A stretch of 64,000 nucleotides of DNA from Venenivibrio stagnispumantis (GCF_900182795.1 NZ_FXTX01000008.1:1-64000); one strand, 5' to 3'. Positions 8,383 to 17,973 are shown, counted from the stretch's first letter. The notes: generated from the letters alone by a model not told the origin. Made by a program: numbers and translations.

Positions 8383-8743
8383 AAACAATAAAGGTTTTAC
8401 GCTTATTGAAAGTTTAGTTGCATTAGTTATTCTTGCTATCGTTTTGCTTGGACTATTAACCGGTTTGATGGTTGCTATTGATATGAATACGAGAAATATT
8501 TTAAGAGATGAGGCTGTAAAAATAGCAGATAAATATGCAGAAATATGTAAAAACGATATAACTAAATGCACATCATCAACAGAAGAAAGACAATTTAGAA
8601 ATTTTAAGGAACAATATAATATTGATATTACAATAGATATTCCAACTGTTACAAATGTGAAGATAGTGACTATAAATGTAACTTGGCAATATAGAGGCAA
8701 AAATTATTCTCATACCACAAAAACAGCGGTAGGTGGAACATGA
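8369..8743 (+). CDS. pilV: PilV-like minor pilin
   Basis: A 124-residue prepilin with the processing site KG/FTLIESLVALVIL and Glu at +5, followed by a hydrophobic helix and a short beta-rich domain. The ESLVALVIL form with a following LLGLL stretch is typical of PilV/GspI-class minor pilins. It overlaps the preceding gene by 14 nt and the next by 4 nt (ATGA), so the cluster is tightly coupled. Two Cys lie near the middle (EICKNDITKC). Confidence 0.82.
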   Translation: MEILKNNKGFTLIESLVALVILAIVLLGLLTGLMVAIDMNTRNILRDEAVKIADKYAEICKNDITKCTSSTEERQFRNFKEQYNIDITIDIPTVTNVKIVTINVTWQYRGKNYSHTTKTAVGGT

Positions 8744-9687
8744 ATAATAAAGGGCTAACTCTAACCGAACTATTAGTAACAATAATTATAATCATTGTAG
8801 TATTAGGTGCAGCATATCTAACATATATAAAAATACTTAAAGGATTCAAACAAGAAAGTGAAAAAACTGCTACACAGATAGAAAATATAGTAGGTCTTGA
8901 AATGCTAAGACTTGATTTGGAACATATAGGATATGGCATACCAAAAGATGAAAATAATTTAATAATAGAATGGAAAGATGACCCAGATAAAACAAAAAGA
9001 TCATTAACATTAAGAATGACCTTAAACAATACAAACCAAAAAACAAGAGGCTATTTAATATCACAATGCAATAGTAGTAATAAACTTAATATTACCTATG
9101 ATGGAAGGGAAGATAAAAGTAATAATTATGTAGTCTTAATAAAAGCTGAAGATAGAAGTTTCGTTGATAAAGCTGCTGATATTTCTAATATAAGTTGTGA
9201 GTCTGACAAAGTTTATATTGCTTTTCCTATAAGAGACGAAGTATATAATGGAACATCTAATGCTTGCTCTGTTTCTTATTGCGAAAAAATAACATATAAA
9301 CTCTCTGAAGAAACCAATAAAAATAATGAAGATAGTGTAAAAAGATGTAATCCTAATACTTATAATCTGATAAGACGGGTTGGTACCTCTAATACAGGTG
9401 GAAAACCGGTTTTAAATTGTGTAGCCGATTGGACAGTTACATTTGATACTACAGATAATGATTTAAGCACAAATGACAAGATTAGAACAAATTTAAAAGC
9501 CATAAATGTTTATATACTTGTTCAGGAAGGAAAATATGATAGAGAGTATACATTTAAACCAGATACATCTGATAACTCCGGTAGTTATATGTTAACAGAT
9601 GACGGTCAAGCTTTAAAACTTCCACAAGATTATCAGCATTACAGATGGAAGGTTTTAAAAATAAAAGTTAAACCAATGGATTTGTGA
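8740..9687 (+). CDS. pilW: PilW-like minor pilin
   Basis: A 315-residue prepilin with processing site KG/LTLTELLVT. A beta-branched hydrophobic helix follows and then a long globular domain, the size expected of PilW/GspJ-type minor pilins. RLDLEHIGYG after the helix fits the PilW consensus. It has several Cys and several N-X-S/T sequons. Its ATG overlaps the preceding stop as ATGA. Assembly role inferred from family and order. Confidence 0.82.
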   Translation: MNNKGLTLTELLVTIIIIIVVLGAAYLTYIKILKGFKQESEKTATQIENIVGLEMLRLDLEHIGYGIPKDENNLIIEWKDDPDKTKRSLTLRMTLNNTNQKTRGYLISQCNSSNKLNITYDGREDKSNNYVVLIKAEDRSFVDKAADISNISCESDKVYIAFPIRDEVYNGTSNACSVSYCEKITYKLSEETNKNNEDSVKRCNPNTYNLIRRVGTSNTGGKPVLNCVADWTVTFDTTDNDLSTNDKIRTNLKAINVYILVQEGKYDREYTFKPDTSDNSGSYMLTDDGQALKLPQDYQHYRWKVLKIKVKPMDL

Positions 9688-9696
9688 GGTAAAGAT

Positions 9697-10125
9697 ATGA
9701 AAAATAATGAAAAAGGTATAGCTTTAGTTACGGTTTTGGCTTTAAGTGTAGTGGCTTTATTGATAGTTGGTGCTTTAATTTATATGTTAATCAAGGGAAC
9801 TTGGCTATCCGGAGCGGATAAAAGATATCATTCTGCCCTTGAAGCCGGTAAAGGTGCTGCAACTATTGTTATGAATAAATTATTAAATGGTGAAAATCTA
9901 AAATGTAATAAAAATAACTGTACTCCTTGTCCTACAACGGAAAATGACAATTGTAAAATTGATTTAGGCGTATCTGATTTTGGTGATTATAATGTAAATG
10001 TTTATCTTATTGATATGAAACCAACTCAAAACAGTGGAACAATTTACACTTTCAGAGTAAGAGCCAAGAACAAAAATAACCAATCTGAAAAAGCAGAAAT
10101 AGAGTTTGTGTATAGGGTTTATTGA
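9697..10125 (+). CDS. pilX: PilX-like minor pilin
   Basis: A 142-residue protein beginning NEKGIALVTVLALSVVALL. This is the PilX/GspK style of prepilin start (KG/IALVTVL), which lacks the +5 Glu, as PilX/GspK proteins do. A GAGG ribosome site precedes the ATG by 6 nt. Closely spaced Cys (CNKNNCTPCP) follow in the globular part. It ends the plus-strand operon and its 3' end overlaps that of the convergent pilin gene by 7 bp, leaving no room for a separate terminator. Confidence 0.78.
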   Translation: MKNNEKGIALVTVLALSVVALLIVGALIYMLIKGTWLSGADKRYHSALEAGKGAATIVMNKLLNGENLKCNKNNCTPCPTTENDNCKIDLGVSDFGDYNVNVYLIDMKPTQNSGTIYTFRVRAKNKNNQSEKAEIEFVYRVY

Positions 10126-10535
10126 TTTTCAGTTCCAATCATTGGGTCAGTGCAAGAGTTGAAAGAAAAATTATAATTTAATGTTTTATTCTGTCCTGTT
10201 ATTTTAAATCCTTTAGTATTATTTTGACAGGTTATTTCTTCCATTTTAAGTTCTACACCTTTTGTTTTCCTTATAGTATCTTGATTTGTGCCATCTGTCA
10301 GTGCACATGTAGTTAAGTCTTCACTGCAGGGATTAGGATATAAATTTGGAGTGGTTTTATATGTGGTTTCAAATAAAATAATACTTTCTATTAAATTCCT
10401 TACATCACTTTTTACCTGAATTTTATAAGCGGATTCTTTATATTTTAGATAATAAGGTATTGAGATACCAACAAGAACACCTATTATTGCAATAACAACA
10501 AGTAATTCTATGAGAGTAAATCCTTTTTTATTCAT
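10119..10535 (-). CDS. Type IV pilin (PilE-like, second pilin)
   Basis: A 138-residue prepilin with processing site KKG/FTLIELLVVIAII, Glu at +5 and a long N-terminal helix. It has four Cys, including CQNNT and FNSC near the end, like the disulfide loop of classical pilins. Three N-X-S/T sequons cluster near the C-terminus (Asn105, Asn116, Asn122). The start overlaps the stop of the oligosaccharyltransferase by 4 nt, so the two are translationally coupled. It could be a minor subunit or an alternative major pilin. Confidence 0.85.
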   Translation of the reverse strand: MNKKGFTLIELLVVIAIIGVLVGISIPYYLKYKESAYKIQVKSDVRNLIESIILFETTYKTTPNLYPNPCSEDLTTCALTDGTNQDTIRKTKGVELKMEEITCQNNTKGFKITGQNKTLNYNFSFNSCTDPMIGTENQ

Positions 10536-12484
10536 TTTAAAACCTCATAAATCACCAAATCCGGAAAATCATCAAAAACAATTTTAAAGTTTGTAAAACT
10601 ATCTTTAAATATTAACATTCTATTTAAAATAGAATTTTTAATTTTTCTATTTCCAATTAAGATATAAAGTTCATTTCTATCTTTTATTATTTCTAACATT
10701 CTATCGTAAGGATAATTTTCATTTTGATATATAACTTTTCTTGTAGAGTTATCTCTATTTATAAAAATTACTTCCTTATATGGTGGATTATTTTTTAATG
10801 ATTGTCTTGCCCATGTTAATTCTTCATTTTCTTTTTGTAATTTAAATAAACCACAATCATAAAAACCTATTTTATTATCACATTTTTCAAATACAGAAAC
10901 AGAGGCAACATCTTTATCATATAAATTTAGACCAAAAGTCCCTAAATTATGAATGATAGATTTTTGCATAATATCTCCAAACAAAACAACATATACCGGT
11001 TGTTTTAAAGGTTTATCATACAAGTATGCCTTATCTTTTAATAACCAAGTATCTTTTAAACTTTTCAAATTTAGACCATAATCTTTATAAAGATTATTTG
11101 TAATAAATGCAATTAGATTTCGTGATTTGTTTTCATCATCTATTATAATAGAATGGGCAAAAAAATAGTTTTTTATAGGATTGAAATTCCCATTATCTAC
11201 ATATACACCTTTATTTAAAGCATAACTTAAAATATAACCATAATCCCACCAACTCCAAAGATAAGCATTCTCTTTCAAAGAAGATTTTACAATCTTAAAA
11301 TCTTCCCATATTTTATTTTTTAAAAGAGGTTTTGGGTCTGCATAAATTCTTTGTGCCGGAAAAGAAAAAAACAATACTAAGAATAAAGAGAATACATAAA
11401 ATATATTTTTAAAATTAGAATATCTCTTAACTCCAATCTCATATAATAAATAGAATATATATCCAAGCCCCATACCTATAAAAGGAGCTAAATACATAAC
11501 AAATCTATTTCCTGCCCAAAAAGAAGTTATACCTATTATAAGTATAGGCAAAGAAATTATCATATATCTAAAATTTTTATAAAAAAACAAAAACAATCCA
11601 ATAAAAGATAATATAACCGTATAAATGTTATCTGTTGTATATGCAATTAATTGATTAAAATCAATAGGCATCAATTCAGTGATATTTGCCATCAATGAAA
11701 TAGGTATTATTTGGCTACTTTGTTTTAAAACATATACATCTATATATCCTTTTATATATCTTCTGATGCTATCAATTAAAAATAAAGGATTTGTTAAAAG
11801 GATAAATAATGATACTTTATAGAGTATACTTTTTAAGTTTTCTTTATTTATCAGAAATCCTAATAGTAATGATAATAAAAAGAAAAAAGAAAATATAGGT
11901 TTATTATACCACCACATAAAAAGATTAAAAATAATTGAAGATACAACTATCCAAAAGTAGGATTTTTCTCTATCGTATACTGCTTTTGTAATGAAGATAA
12001 ATATAAGAAAAACAAAAAATAAAATTAAACTATCTGTATCAAATCTTCCAAGCATTGTTCTATTAAAATAGATAAGATTAAAAATTCCAAGTATCGCTCC
12101 ACCAATAAAAACATGAACCGGAGCAAATCTTTTGAGCCAAAAATAAAGCGGAAAGATAAATAAAATAGATGTAATAGGAGGAATTAAAACAAAAAATGTT
12201 TCTAATTTAATACCGGTAATGTTTGAGAGCCAAACAGGTAATAAACTGATTAATGGAGGTGGATAACTATTAATACTAAAGTCAGGGACATCTCTTAAAT
12301 AATCAATACCCAAATAATTTCCATTTAATATTTCCTTAGATAATCTTGCATACCAAAAAGCATCAAATCCTGATAGGACATTTTCTCCTGAAAAGTTTTC
12401 TAAACCTTTTAGTTTTATAATTAAGGAAAAAAGAAAAATCCCTCCCACTAAAAGGAGAGATTTAATAGAATTGATATTTTTCAT
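10532..12484 (-). CDS. STT3/PglB-class oligosaccharyltransferase
   Basis: A 650-residue polytopic membrane protein with the signatures of the oligosaccharyltransferase catalytic subunit. These are an Asp in the first external loop (GFDAFWYARL, Asp41), a second acidic motif GRFDTDS (Asp149/Asp151), a TIXE/SVSE-like ANITELMP (Glu270), an Arg in GNRFVMYLAP, and the hallmark WWDYG at 412-416 opening a C-terminal domain of about 240 residues. In Campylobacter PglB and archaeal AglB this enzyme moves a lipid-linked glycan to Asn in N-X-S/T. It lies between two pilin genes (21 nt after the major pilin, 4-nt overlap with the next), so pilins are the likely acceptors. No glycan-synthesis genes are in the window. 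Confidence 0.85.
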   Translation of the reverse strand: MKNINSIKSLLLVGGIFLFSLIIKLKGLENFSGENVLSGFDAFWYARLSKEILNGNYLGIDYLRDVPDFSINSYPPPLISLLPVWLSNITGIKLETFFVLIPPITSILFIFPLYFWLKRFAPVHVFIGGAILGIFNLIYFNRTMLGRFDTDSLILFFVFLIFIFITKAVYDREKSYFWIVVSSIIFNLFMWWYNKPIFSFFFLLSLLLGFLINKENLKSILYKVSLFILLTNPLFLIDSIRRYIKGYIDVYVLKQSSQIIPISLMANITELMPIDFNQLIAYTTDNIYTVILSFIGLFLFFYKNFRYMIISLPILIIGITSFWAGNRFVMYLAPFIGMGLGYIFYLLYEIGVKRYSNFKNIFYVFSLFLVLFFSFPAQRIYADPKPLLKNKIWEDFKIVKSSLKENAYLWSWWDYGYILSYALNKGVYVDNGNFNPIKNYFFAHSIIIDDENKSRNLIAFITNNLYKDYGLNLKSLKDTWLLKDKAYLYDKPLKQPVYVVLFGDIMQKSIIHNLGTFGLNLYDKDVASVSVFEKCDNKIGFYDCGLFKLQKENEELTWARQSLKNNPPYKEVIFINRDNSTRKVIYQNENYPYDRMLEIIKDRNELYILIGNRKIKNSILNRMLIFKDSFTNFKIVFDDFPDLVIYEVLK

Positions 12485-12505
12485 GATTTTTTTATTATTT
12501 TTTTA

Positions 12506-12910
12506 TTATTCACAAGTTATACTTCCGCCAGGAGAACCAATACATTTAACTTTAAATTGACTACCTGTTGCTGTTACGTTATAGCTTTTATCAGTACTAT
12601 TACTACTTATATCTATACTAATAGTACTAACTGCTCCACCTTGATATTTTTGACAGATACCTGTATTTTGGGATAAATCAAAACTTACGTTATCAGCATA
12701 TTGTGCTTCAATTTCGGTGATACAGTTTCTAACTGCACTTTCAACTGCTGCTTTTTCCGCATTCTTTCTATACTTGTTGAACTGCGGAATTGCAATGGCT
12801 GCAAGGATTGCAATAATTGCAATAACTACGAGTAGCTCAATGAGTGTAAAACCACCTTGAGCTTTGTTTTGCCCTACTCTTCTTTGGGCATTTGACAATG
12901 TTTGTAACAT
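12506..12910 (-). CDS. pilA: Major type IV pilin
   Basis: A 134-residue prepilin with a 20-residue basic leader ending AQGG and processing site G/FTLIELLVVIAII, Glu at +5, then the canonical helix AIPQFNKYRKNAEKAAVESAV. Four Cys (63, 86, 123, 133) suggest disulfides. Three sequons lie in the mature globular part (Asn74-V-S, Asn104-S-T, Asn111-V-T). The ATG at 12910 is chosen because a perfect AGGAGG (12919-12924) sits 8 nt upstream. An in-frame GTG at 12919 falls inside that site. It is first in an operon with the oligosaccharyltransferase and a second pilin. Confidence 0.93.
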   Translation of the reverse strand: MLQTLSNAQRRVGQNKAQGGFTLIELLVVIAIIAILAAIAIPQFNKYRKNAEKAAVESAVRNCITEIEAQYADNVSFDLSQNTGICQKYQGGAVSTISIDISSNSTDKSYNVTATGSQFKVKCIGSPGGSITCE

Positions 12911-12947
12911 GATACACACCTCCTAAAAAGATTTTATTTGCAATTCT

Positions 12948-13026
12948 ATTATATACAATTTTCGTGCCAATTTCTGAATATTGATTTTTCGTAAAATAAT
13001 ATTAAAAACCTGACAATTTTTGTCAA
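12948..13026 (-). promoter_or_regulatory. pilA promoter region: sigma-54-like element, sigma-70 boxes and a palindrome
   Basis: On the minus strand, TTGGCACG-AAAA-TTGTA (12970-12954) matches the sigma-54 -24/-12 pattern except for GT instead of GC at -12. TGACAATTTTTGTCA (13011-13025), a perfect 6-bp inverted repeat, lies about 40 bp upstream of it and could bind an activator. Competing sigma-70 readings are TATAAT at 12953-12948, and TTGACA (13026-13021) with TATTAT 19 nt on. pilA is sigma-54/PilR-dependent in several other bacteria, which favours the first reading but does not prove it. The palindrome followed by a T-run could also weakly terminate murA. Confidence 0.5.
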
Positions 13027-13044
13027 GATTAATAGCGATTTTTG

Positions 13045-14337
13045 TCATTCGTTTATCTCTCTCCAGAGGTTTGCACCTATATTTTTTAGTTTTGTGTCTA
13101 TATGCTCATAGCCTCTGTCAAGGTGATAGATATTATGGATTTTTGTTATTCCATCGGCTACAAGGCCAGCTATTACCATTGCAGCACTTGCTCTTAAATC
13201 TGTTGCTTTTACATCTGCTCCGGTTAACTCTTTTATACCTTTTATTATTGCAGTTCTATCTACTATCTTTATATCTGCTCCCATTCTGTTTAGCTCTGAG
13301 ACATGCATAAATCTATTTTCAAATATATTTTCTGTTATCTGGGATACACCATCTGCAAAACATAAGAGCGTCATAAATTGGGCTTGTAAATCTGTAGGAA
13401 AAAGAGGATATTCTTTTGTTTGTATATCTACCGGTTTTAATCTCTCTTCTCTTTTTATTATCACTTTATCTTTATCTACCGGTAAAATATAAATACCTAT
13501 ATCTTTAAATACTTCATTTACATATTCTAAATATTCCATAGGATAGTTTTGTATTATTATCTTTCCATCTGATAATGCTGATAAAACTGCAAATGTTCCG
13601 GCTTCTATTCTGTCAGGGATTATTGTATGTTTTGTGCCGTTTAGCTCTTTTACGCCGTTTATTACTATTCTCGGTGTTCCTTCTCCCTGTATATCTGCTC
13701 CCATCTTTTTTAACATTTTTGCTAAATCTACTACTTCCGGTTCCAATGCAGCATTTTCTATAATTGTTTGTCCTTCTGCAAGGACTGCTGCCATCATTAT
13801 ATTTTCTGTTCCGGTTACTGTTATTTTTTCAAAGAATATATGGGCTCCTTTTAGACCTTTCGGTGCATAGGCTTTTATATATCCGTGTTGTAGCTCTATT
13901 TTTGCTCCCATCATTTCAAGGGCTTTTAGATGCAAATCTACCGGTCTTGCTCCTATGGAACATCCACCGGGAAGGGCTACCTCTGCATAACCAAATCTTG
14001 CAACCATAGGGCCAAGCACAAGTATAGAAGCCCTCATTTTACTAACTATATCATAATTAGCCACAAAAGATTTTGGCGAAGATAATCTAAAACTACAAAC
14101 ATTGTTATCTATACAATCTATATGAGAGCCTATATCTTCAAGAAGCTGTTTCATTAATTTTACATCTAACAAATCCGGAAGATTTTCAAGAATCACTTCT
14201 TTATCTGTTAGTATTGTTGCTGCCATATTAGGAAGGGCTGAATTTTTTGCACCGGATACTCTCAAAATACCTTGTAGTTTTCTTTTTCCTTCTATTACAA
14301 GAACTTCTTTTTGCATTTTTTCCACCTGTGTTATCAT
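13045..14337 (-). CDS. murA: UDP-N-acetylglucosamine 1-carboxyvinyltransferase
   Basis: MurA makes the first committed cytoplasmic intermediate of peptidoglycan by adding enolpyruvate to UDP-GlcNAc. The protein has the N-terminal SGAKNSALP substrate motif and the catalytic loop LPGGCSIGARP with the Cys that fosfomycin attacks, so this copy is predicted to be of the fosfomycin-sensitive type. I place the start at the ATG at 14337, with AGGAG 8 nt upstream, giving 430 residues. An ATG at 14316 (MQKEVLVIEG) is closer to most family starts and cannot be excluded, and a more upstream start at 14355 would overlap prmC. It is last in the guaA-rlmI-prmC-murA unit. Confidence 0.95.
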   Translation of the reverse strand: MITQVEKMQKEVLVIEGKRKLQGILRVSGAKNSALPNMAATILTDKEVILENLPDLLDVKLMKQLLEDIGSHIDCIDNNVCSFRLSSPKSFVANYDIVSKMRASILVLGPMVARFGYAEVALPGGCSIGARPVDLHLKALEMMGAKIELQHGYIKAYAPKGLKGAHIFFEKITVTGTENIMMAAVLAEGQTIIENAALEPEVVDLAKMLKKMGADIQGEGTPRIVINGVKELNGTKHTIIPDRIEAGTFAVLSALSDGKIIIQNYPMEYLEYVNEVFKDIGIYILPVDKDKVIIKREERLKPVDIQTKEYPLFPTDLQAQFMTLLCFADGVSQITENIFENRFMHVSELNRMGADIKIVDRTAIIKGIKELTGADVKATDLRASAAMVIAGLVADGITKIHNIYHLDRGYEHIDTKLKNIGANLWREINE

Positions 14338-14341
14338 TTTA

Positions 14342-15169
14342 TCATCTCCTTGCAATTATTACCCTTTCTATATCTTGCAAATCTTTTATTATCTTTATAT
14401 CTTCATATCCATAAGATTTTAAAATCTGTTTTACTTTTTCTGCTTGATTGTATCCTATCTCAAAAGCTAAAAATCCATCTTCTTTTAAATAATTTTTTGC
14501 TTGCTTTATTATTTCTTCGTAAAAATAAATTCCTTCTTTAGAAATTAATGCTTCTTTTGGTTCTTTTTTTACTTCTTCTTGAAGATATTCATATTCTTCT
14601 TCCGGTATATATGGCGGATTAGATACTATAAAATCAAATTTTTCATCTATATTTTCAAAAAGATTGGATTTTATTATTTTTATTCTATCATAAAGCTTTA
14701 ATATTTTAGCATTTTTTTCCGTTATTTTTAATGCTTTTTCAGATATATCCGTTGCATACATTCGTAGATTTTCTCTATTTTTTAAGAGTGATAATGATAC
14801 TACCCCGCTACCGGTTCCTATATCCAAACCTATTATCTCTTTATCCGTAGGCAGTATTTTTAAAATCTCTTCTACCAAAATCTCTGTTTCCGGTCTTGGT
14901 ATTAATACTCCTTCCTCTATATAAAATGTTATCCCGAAAAACTCTTTTTTATTAATAAGATAAGCAAGAGGATATCTCTTTGCCCTTTTTTCTGCTACTT
15001 TTAACACTTCTTGATAATTTATTATATCTAAATCCGGCTCGGTTATTACTTTATATTTTGGTATATTTAAACTTTCTGATATTATTATTAATGCTTCAAG
15101 CTGTGGATTTGGAATTTCTGCTTCTTTTAATTTATTTATAACTTTTTCATAAAGCTCTTTTAATTTCAT
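14342..15169 (-). CDS. prmC: Peptide chain release factor N5-glutamine methyltransferase
   Basis: PrmC (HemK) methylates the Gln of the GGQ motif in release factors using S-adenosylmethionine. The 275-residue protein has an N-terminal helical domain, the SAM motif LDIGTGSGVVSLSL and the catalytic NPPY in FIVSNPPYIPEEEY, which fits the Gln-methylating subfamily. Its ATG overlaps the rlmI stop (ATGA). Length is typical. In many bacteria it follows prfA, but here it lies between an rRNA methyltransferase and murA. Confidence 0.95.
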   Translation of the reverse strand: MKLKELYEKVINKLKEAEIPNPQLEALIIISESLNIPKYKVITEPDLDIINYQEVLKVAEKRAKRYPLAYLINKKEFFGITFYIEEGVLIPRPETEILVEEILKILPTDKEIIGLDIGTGSGVVSLSLLKNRENLRMYATDISEKALKITEKNAKILKLYDRIKIIKSNLFENIDEKFDFIVSNPPYIPEEEYEYLQEEVKKEPKEALISKEGIYFYEEIIKQAKNYLKEDGFLAFEIGYNQAEKVKQILKSYGYEDIKIIKDLQDIERVIIARR

Positions 15170-16335
15170 AATTTTTGTATAAGTAAGCCTTTTAAATATA
15201 AAGAGTTTGGTATATTTAATATAAAAGGATGGTCTATATCTTGAAATAGATGTTCTAAAATCTCTATCCTTGTTTTTGTATCTACCGATGCAGATAAGGC
15301 TGTATTTTTTAAATCTTCTAAATCTATATGATGGGAGCAGGAAAAAACTGCTATATAACCATTTTGCTGTAGTATTTTTAAAGAATTTAGTATTAAATCT
15401 TTAAATCCTCTTAATGCTCCTTCTTTTTGATTTTTTGATTTTGCAAATGCCGGTGGGTCAATGATTATCATATTATAGATATTTTTGTTTTTTCTTTCTT
15501 CTCTTAAAAAATCAAAAGCATCTGCTTTTATTGCTTGAATTTGGGTATTATTTAATTTTGCATTTATATCTATCTGTTTTATTGCTTCTTCTGATATATC
15601 TACTGCTTTTATCAGGGATGCTCCTTTTGATTTTGCATATAAACTAAATCCACCTACATTAGAAAATAAATCAAGAACTTTAAAATCTTTTTCTATATAT
15701 TCAGATACTATTTTTCTGTTCTTTCTTTGGTCTAAAAAAAATCCGGTTTTTTGTCCTGATTTTAGATTTATCCTAAATTTTATATTATTTTCTTCTATAT
15801 ATATATCCTTCGGAACTTCTCCATATATAACTTTTTCCTCTGTTTGTAAGCCTTCTTTTTCCCTTGCTTTTTCATCTGATTTTTCATAGATACCTTTTGG
15901 TGAGATTATATCTATCAATGCTTTTATTATAATATCCCTAAACTGCTCTATTCCAAGGGTATTGAATGCTACCGATAAATAGCCATTATAATAATCAACA
16001 ATTAATCCGGGTATATTATCTGCTTCCGAATGGATAATTCTAAACGCATTGCTATTTTTTATTCTTTTTAATCTTTTTTGATATGCTTCTTCTATATTTT
16101 TATAAAAAAAATCTTTATCTATATTTATATCTTCAAAAGATAAAACTCTAAAAGTTATTTTGCTTTTTGTGTTGATATATCCAATTGCAAGAAATTTTCC
16201 GTTTGGCGAATATGCTTTTACAATATCTCCATCTTTTACGGATTTTGATATCTCTTTTATCTCTTGGTTATATATCCAGGGGTTTAATGCTTTTATCTTT
16301 TCTATACCGGCTTTTTTTAAGATTATTTTTTTCAA
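15166..16335 (-). CDS. rlmI: Class I rRNA large subunit methyltransferase, RlmI-like
   Basis: A 389-residue protein with an N-terminal PUA domain (about 1-75: ALNPWIYNQEI, GDIVKAYSPNGKFLAIGY), a central EEHP-like domain and a C-terminal Rossmann methyltransferase. That last domain has VLDLFSNVGGFSLYA as motif I and the catalytic-site strand IIDPPAFAKSK. This layout is that of RlmI, the 23S rRNA m5C1962 methyltransferase. The RNA position is inferred from family. It is separated from guaA by 3 nt and overlaps prmC by 4 nt. Confidence 0.87.
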   Translation of the reverse strand: MKKIILKKAGIEKIKALNPWIYNQEIKEISKSVKDGDIVKAYSPNGKFLAIGYINTKSKITFRVLSFEDINIDKDFFYKNIEEAYQKRLKRIKNSNAFRIIHSEADNIPGLIVDYYNGYLSVAFNTLGIEQFRDIIIKALIDIISPKGIYEKSDEKAREKEGLQTEEKVIYGEVPKDIYIEENNIKFRINLKSGQKTGFFLDQRKNRKIVSEYIEKDFKVLDLFSNVGGFSLYAKSKGASLIKAVDISEEAIKQIDINAKLNNTQIQAIKADAFDFLREERKNKNIYNMIIIDPPAFAKSKNQKEGALRGFKDLILNSLKILQQNGYIAVFSCSHHIDLEDLKNTALSASVDTKTRIEILEHLFQDIDHPFILNIPNSLYLKGLLIQKL

Positions 16336-16338
16336 ATT

Positions 16339-17877
16339 TTACTCCCACTCAATAGTAGCCGGTGGTTTTGAAGATATATCATAAACTACCCTATTTACGC
16401 CTTTCACCTCATTTATAATTCTTCTGCTTATTATATCTAAAACATCATAAGGAAGCCTTGCCCAATCTGCTGTCATTCCATCTGTGCTTTCTACTGCTCT
16501 AACTGCAATAACTTTTTCATAAGTTCTGTAATCTCCCATTACTCCTACTGTAAATACAGGAAGTAATACTGCAAAAGATTGCCATAAATCTCTATATAAA
16601 CCGGCTTTTTTAATCTCTTCAACAACGATTGCATCGGCTTCTCTTAATATATTTAAATCATTTTCATTAACTTCTCCTATTATTCTGATTGCAAGACCGG
16701 GTCCCGGGAATGGCTGTCTGTAAATTATTTCTTCCGGTAATCCAAGCTCTTTACCAAGCTCCCTCACTTCATCTTTAAATAACTCTCTAAGTGGTTCTAT
16801 TAGCTTTAAATTCATTCTTTCAGGTAATCCGCCTACATTATGATGGGTTTTTATTACAGCAGAAGGTCCTTTTACAGATACACTTTCTATAACATCCGGA
16901 TAAAGTGTTCCCTGAACTAAGAACTCAACATCTTTTATTTTTTTAGCTTCTTCTTCAAATACCTCTATAAATAGATTTCCTATTATTTTTCTTTTTTGCT
17001 CTGGGTCTGTTACTCCTTTTAAAGCATTTAAAAATCTATCCTTTGCATCTACTACAATAAGAGGAATATGAAAATTATCTCTGAATGTTTTTTCTACCTG
17101 CTCCCTTTCTCCTTTTCTAAGTAATCCGTTATCTACAAATATACAGGTAAGATTATCTCCTATAGCATTATGCACTAAAACTGCTGCTACTGAAGAATCA
17201 ACCCCACCGGATAAAGCACATATAGCTTTTTTATTGCCAACTAAATTTTTTATCTCAACCTGCTTTTCCATTAAGAAATTGCCCATTGTCCAATCTTGAG
17301 AACATCTACATATCCTTACGGCAAAATTTTTAAGAATTTCTTTTCCAAGATAAGTATGGGATACTTCCGGATGAAACTGGACACCCCATATTTTCTTTTC
17401 TTTATTTCTTATTGCAGCATAAGGTGCATTAAATGTTCTTGCAATTACCTCAAAACCTTCCGGTAGTTTTATAACCTTATCTGCGTGGCTCATCCATACA
17501 TGCATATGATTTGGTAAATCATAGAATAAATCTTCGTGGTCTAAAATATCTATCTCTGCTTTTCCATACTCATGTTTATCCGATTTTACAACTTCTCCAC
17601 CAAAAATATGGGTTATAAGCTGTAATCCATAACATATTCCAAGTATCGGAAGCCCAAGGTCAAAAATTCTTTTATCCGGAAAAGGTGCATCTTTTTCATA
17701 AACAGAAGCAGGACCACCGGATAATATTATTCCTTTTGGATTGTGGGATTTTATCTCTTCAACTGAAGCATTAAACGGCAGTATTTCACTATATATATGT
17801 AATTCTCTAATTCTTCTTGCTATAAGCTGTGTATATTGAGAACCAAAATCTAAAATAACTATCCCTTGATGACTCAA
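16339..17877 (-). CDS. guaA: GMP synthase (glutamine-hydrolysing)
   Basis: GuaA converts XMP to GMP in the cytoplasm. The 512-residue protein has an N-terminal class I amidotransferase (GICYGLQ nucleophile Cys, FHPEVSHT His/Glu), a PP-loop ATP pyrophosphatase ([14 protein letters not shown]) and the C-terminal dimerisation domain ending in [10 protein letters not shown]. It starts at TTG 17877 with GGAG 7 nt upstream. A possible -10 TATAAT lies at 17915-17910 on the minus strand but no good -35 accompanies it. First gene of the minus-strand unit, divergent from the tRNA operon. Confidence 0.97.
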   Translation of the reverse strand: MSHQGIVILDFGSQYTQLIARRIRELHIYSEILPFNASVEEIKSHNPKGIILSGGPASVYEKDAPFPDKRIFDLGLPILGICYGLQLITHIFGGEVVKSDKHEYGKAEIDILDHEDLFYDLPNHMHVWMSHADKVIKLPEGFEVIARTFNAPYAAIRNKEKKIWGVQFHPEVSHTYLGKEILKNFAVRICRCSQDWTMGNFLMEKQVEIKNLVGNKKAICALSGGVDSSVAAVLVHNAIGDNLTCIFVDNGLLRKGEREQVEKTFRDNFHIPLIVVDAKDRFLNALKGVTDPEQKRKIIGNLFIEVFEEEAKKIKDVEFLVQGTLYPDVIESVSVKGPSAVIKTHHNVGGLPERMNLKLIEPLRELFKDEVRELGKELGLPEEIIYRQPFPGPGLAIRIIGEVNENDLNILREADAIVVEEIKKAGLYRDLWQSFAVLLPVFTVGVMGDYRTYEKVIAVRAVESTDGMTADWARLPYDVLDIISRRIINEVKGVNRVVYDISSKPPATIEWE

Positions 17878-17973
17878 AACTATACTCCTTTATTTTTAAG
17901 ATTTTTTAGATTATAATATTTTAACACACTCAATGATGACCATTTTATAAATGTTAAAAAAAGTTAAAAACTA

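Noticed and set aside
12911-12919. GTG at 12919 as the start of the major pilin
   Set aside because: It is part of the AGGAGG ribosome site, and the ATG at 12910 has ideal spacing and gives a normal prepilin leader.
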